The position numbers were made by a program, and so were the translations under genes. Shown in pieces: positions 5,625 to 7,110 of a stretch of 7,110 nucleotides of DNA (its first letter is position 1; every line of letters begins with the position of its first letter). Origin of the DNA: JASFHF01 sp050123335. Lineage in GTDB: Bacteria; Pseudomonadota; Gammaproteobacteria; UBA12402. The stretch covers positions 1 through 7,110 of the forward strand of contig JASFHH010000072.1 in the NCBI GenBank assembly GCA_050123335.1, in the 5' to 3' direction. Under the pieces are notes generated by a model. That model searched no databases and was not told the DNA's origin. It worked only from the letters and a program-made list of their open reading frames with translations.

Positions 5625-7110
5625 ATGATTAAGCGCATAATAATATTTTGTATTGGAATAATAGCTTTTTTATTGATACAGCAGGCAGAGGCTGCTAATT
5701 TGTGGCAGGTTTATCAGCAGGCAGTAAAAAGCGATCCTACTTACCAGGCGGCAATTGCAGTACAAATGAGTAAGGCTGAAGAAGTTCCTATCAATCTTGC
5801 ACTTTTATTACCGCAGCTTAATTTAGATGGCAATGCTCATGGTGGTAAGGGTAAAATTTATACTAATACGCCGACTGCATACCGTAAATATAGTCATGGT
5901 TCTCGCGGTTATGAGTATTCTTTAAGGCTTACACAGTCAGTTTTTAATATTACTTATTGGAGCAATTTAGCGTCTGCTAAGAATACAGTAAAAGCAGCCA
6001 ATGCTACTTTTAATGCGGCTGCGCAAGATTTGATGCAGCGTACATCCAGCGCTTATTTTGCAGTGTTACAGTCTAAAGAAATTTTGCGTTATACTAAAGC
6101 AAATAGAAATGCTTTATATCAACAATACATGCAGGCTTTTCAACAATATAAAGTCGGTGTAAAAACTATAACGGATGTTTATCAGGCTAGAGCTCAATAT
6201 GAAAGTGCGATTTCTTCGTATATTTCAGCTAAAAATGATGTGGCCGACAAATTTGAAGATTTGCGTGCGATCACTGGAATATTATATAAAAATTTAACTC
6301 CCTTAAAAAGTAATTTACCATTAGTTAATCCGCAGCCAAACAATATTGATCAATGGGTTAGTGTGGCAATTAAACAAAATTGGTCATTGATCGCTGCGCG
6401 CTATACTACGTTATCAGCACATGATCAAATTATGTCGGAACGCGGTGGACATTTCCCAACGGCAGATTTATATGCTTCTTATGATAAAACATACGCTAAT
6501 ACTTTTAGTCATGGTACTACATATACTGTTTCGGGTCCTGAGGCCGGAATAGAATTTAAGTTTCCGATTTTTTCCGGTGGTGGGGTGAGTGCGTCGGTAC
6601 GTCAAGCGATTGCAAATTATGAAGATTATAGTCAAAAGCAGGAGCAAACTTATCGTAATACAGTTAATCAAACACGCCAATCTTTTTTGGGGGTGTTAAC
6701 GGGAATTAGTACAATTAAGGCTAATCAACGCGCAGTTGTTTCCAGTGAAAGCTCTTTGAAAGGAACTGAGGAGGAATATAAGGTTGGTACTCAAACTATG
6801 GTTGACGTCTTGGTTGCACAAGAAAAATTATATCTGGCGCAAAAAACTTATGTAAATTCTCGTTATGACTATGTTAATAGCTTAATTAATTTAAAATTAT
6901 ATGCAGGTACTTTAAGCACTGATGATTTAGCTAAAATTAATAATTGGTTACAGTATCCACGTACTCAGCGTTCGGCCGTAAAAAAACCTAGTAAAAAATA
7001 TCGTGCTGTTCGTGCTGCATCAAAACCGATGAATGTACAGAATAATAATGTGCGTAATACTCAAGGTGCGGTCATAAAAAAACATCGTATTGTTCGTGCT
7101 GCATCAAAAC
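5625..7110 (+). CDS. TolC-family outer-membrane efflux channel; 3' end outside window
   Basis: This is an outer-membrane factor of the TolC family, forming a trimeric barrel and periplasmic helical tunnel that is the exit duct of the efflux pump. At least 495 codons are open (E. coli TolC is 493). A signal peptide (MIKRIIIFCIGIIAFLLIQQAEA) is followed by ANLWQVYQQA, the typical mature start. The two structural repeats are visible by their hallmark turns: YKVGVKTITDVYQARAQY at 175-192 and YKVGTQTMVDVLVAQEKLY at 385-403. GTLSTDDLAKINNWL near 435-450 matches the end of the conserved TolC core. Against E. coli TolC, Y362, D371, D153 and R158 are kept (Y385, D394, D184, R189), but R367 is Q390 and D374 is V397. 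Beyond about residue 455 comes a basic tail with a repeated KK(Y/H)R..VRAASK motif running off the window. The start has a weak site (AGAG, 7 nt upstream). The gene is divergent from the pump operon and is its probable partner, though TolC proteins often serve several pumps. Confidence 0.93.
   Translation, partial: MIKRIIIFCIGIIAFLLIQQAEAANLWQVYQQAVKSDPTYQAAIAVQMSKAEEVPINLALLLPQLNLDGNAHGGKGKIYTNTPTAYRKYSHGSRGYEYSLRLTQSVFNITYWSNLASAKNTVKAANATFNAAAQDLMQRTSSAYFAVLQSKEILRYTKANRNALYQQYMQAFQQYKVGVKTITDVYQARAQYESAISSYISAKNDVADKFEDLRAITGILYKNLTPLKSNLPLVNPQPNNIDQWVSVAIKQNWSLIAARYTTLSAHDQIMSERGGHFPTADLYASYDKTYANTFSHGTTYTVSGPEAGIEFKFPIFSGGGVSASVRQAIANYEDYSQKQEQTYRNTVNQTRQSFLGVLTGISTIKANQRAVVSSESSLKGTEEEYKVGTQTMVDVLVAQEKLYLAQKTYVNSRYDYVNSLINLKLYAGTLSTDDLAKINNWLQYPRTQRSAVKKPSKKYRAVRAASKPMNVQNNNVRNTQGAVIKKHRIVRAASK
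6993..7110 (+). repeat. 84-bp-period repeat in the tolC-like C-terminal tail
   Basis: The 34-nt unit at 6993-7026 recurs at 7077-7110 with three base differences, and the window ends at the last base of the second copy. The period is 84 bp (28 codons), in frame. Both copies encode KK(Y/H)R(A/I)VRAASK (residues 457-467 and 485-495), separated by an N/Q-rich spacer. The tail is strongly basic and would lie in the periplasm after the last tunnel helix. The number of further units is not visible. Confidence 0.8.

Noticed and set aside
6468..6680. Minus-strand 70-codon frame inside the tolC-like gene
   Set aside because: The plus-strand frame there is clear TolC sequence; the antisense frame has no domain or ribosome site.

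Overview
The window reads as chromosomal DNA from an AT-rich Gram-negative bacterium. It encodes all three parts of an RND-type tripartite efflux pump: the inner-membrane pump, the periplasmic adaptor and the outer-membrane channel. The A/T-rich codons and the style of the HAE-1-type pump and TolC-type channel suggest a low-GC gammaproteobacterium, perhaps of the Legionella/Coxiella kind. That placement is an impression from protein style, not the result of a search.

Layout. Positions 1-3030 (minus) hold an RND pump gene that is almost complete; only its last few codons lie beyond the left edge. Its ATG overlaps the TGA of the adaptor gene (3027-4169, minus) in an ATGA junction, so the two form an operon. 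A short gap (4170-4361) holds a candidate promoter for the operon and a strong hairpin that probably terminates the next gene upstream. That gene (4362-5162, minus) encodes a 266-residue exported protein I do not recognise. It has a very good Shine-Dalgarno sequence and a plausible promoter of its own. A 462-bp divergent intergenic region (5163-5624) follows. It contains a roughly 170-bp imperfect palindrome that looks like a miniature inverted-repeat element. Position 5625 to the right edge (plus) is a TolC-family outer-membrane channel gene whose C-terminal tail carries the start of an 84-bp-period repeat; its 3' end is outside the window.

How they work together. The pump takes substrates from the inner membrane or periplasm using the proton gradient, the adaptor bridges pump and channel, and the TolC-like protein gives the exit through the outer membrane. 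The channel is transcribed divergently from the pump operon, with the unknown exported gene between them. The most unusual items are the large palindrome, the 4286-4345 hairpin with its adjacent GGCCCCATTT repeat, the changed gate residues and basic repeat tail of the TolC homologue, and the unknown exported protein inside the pump locus.
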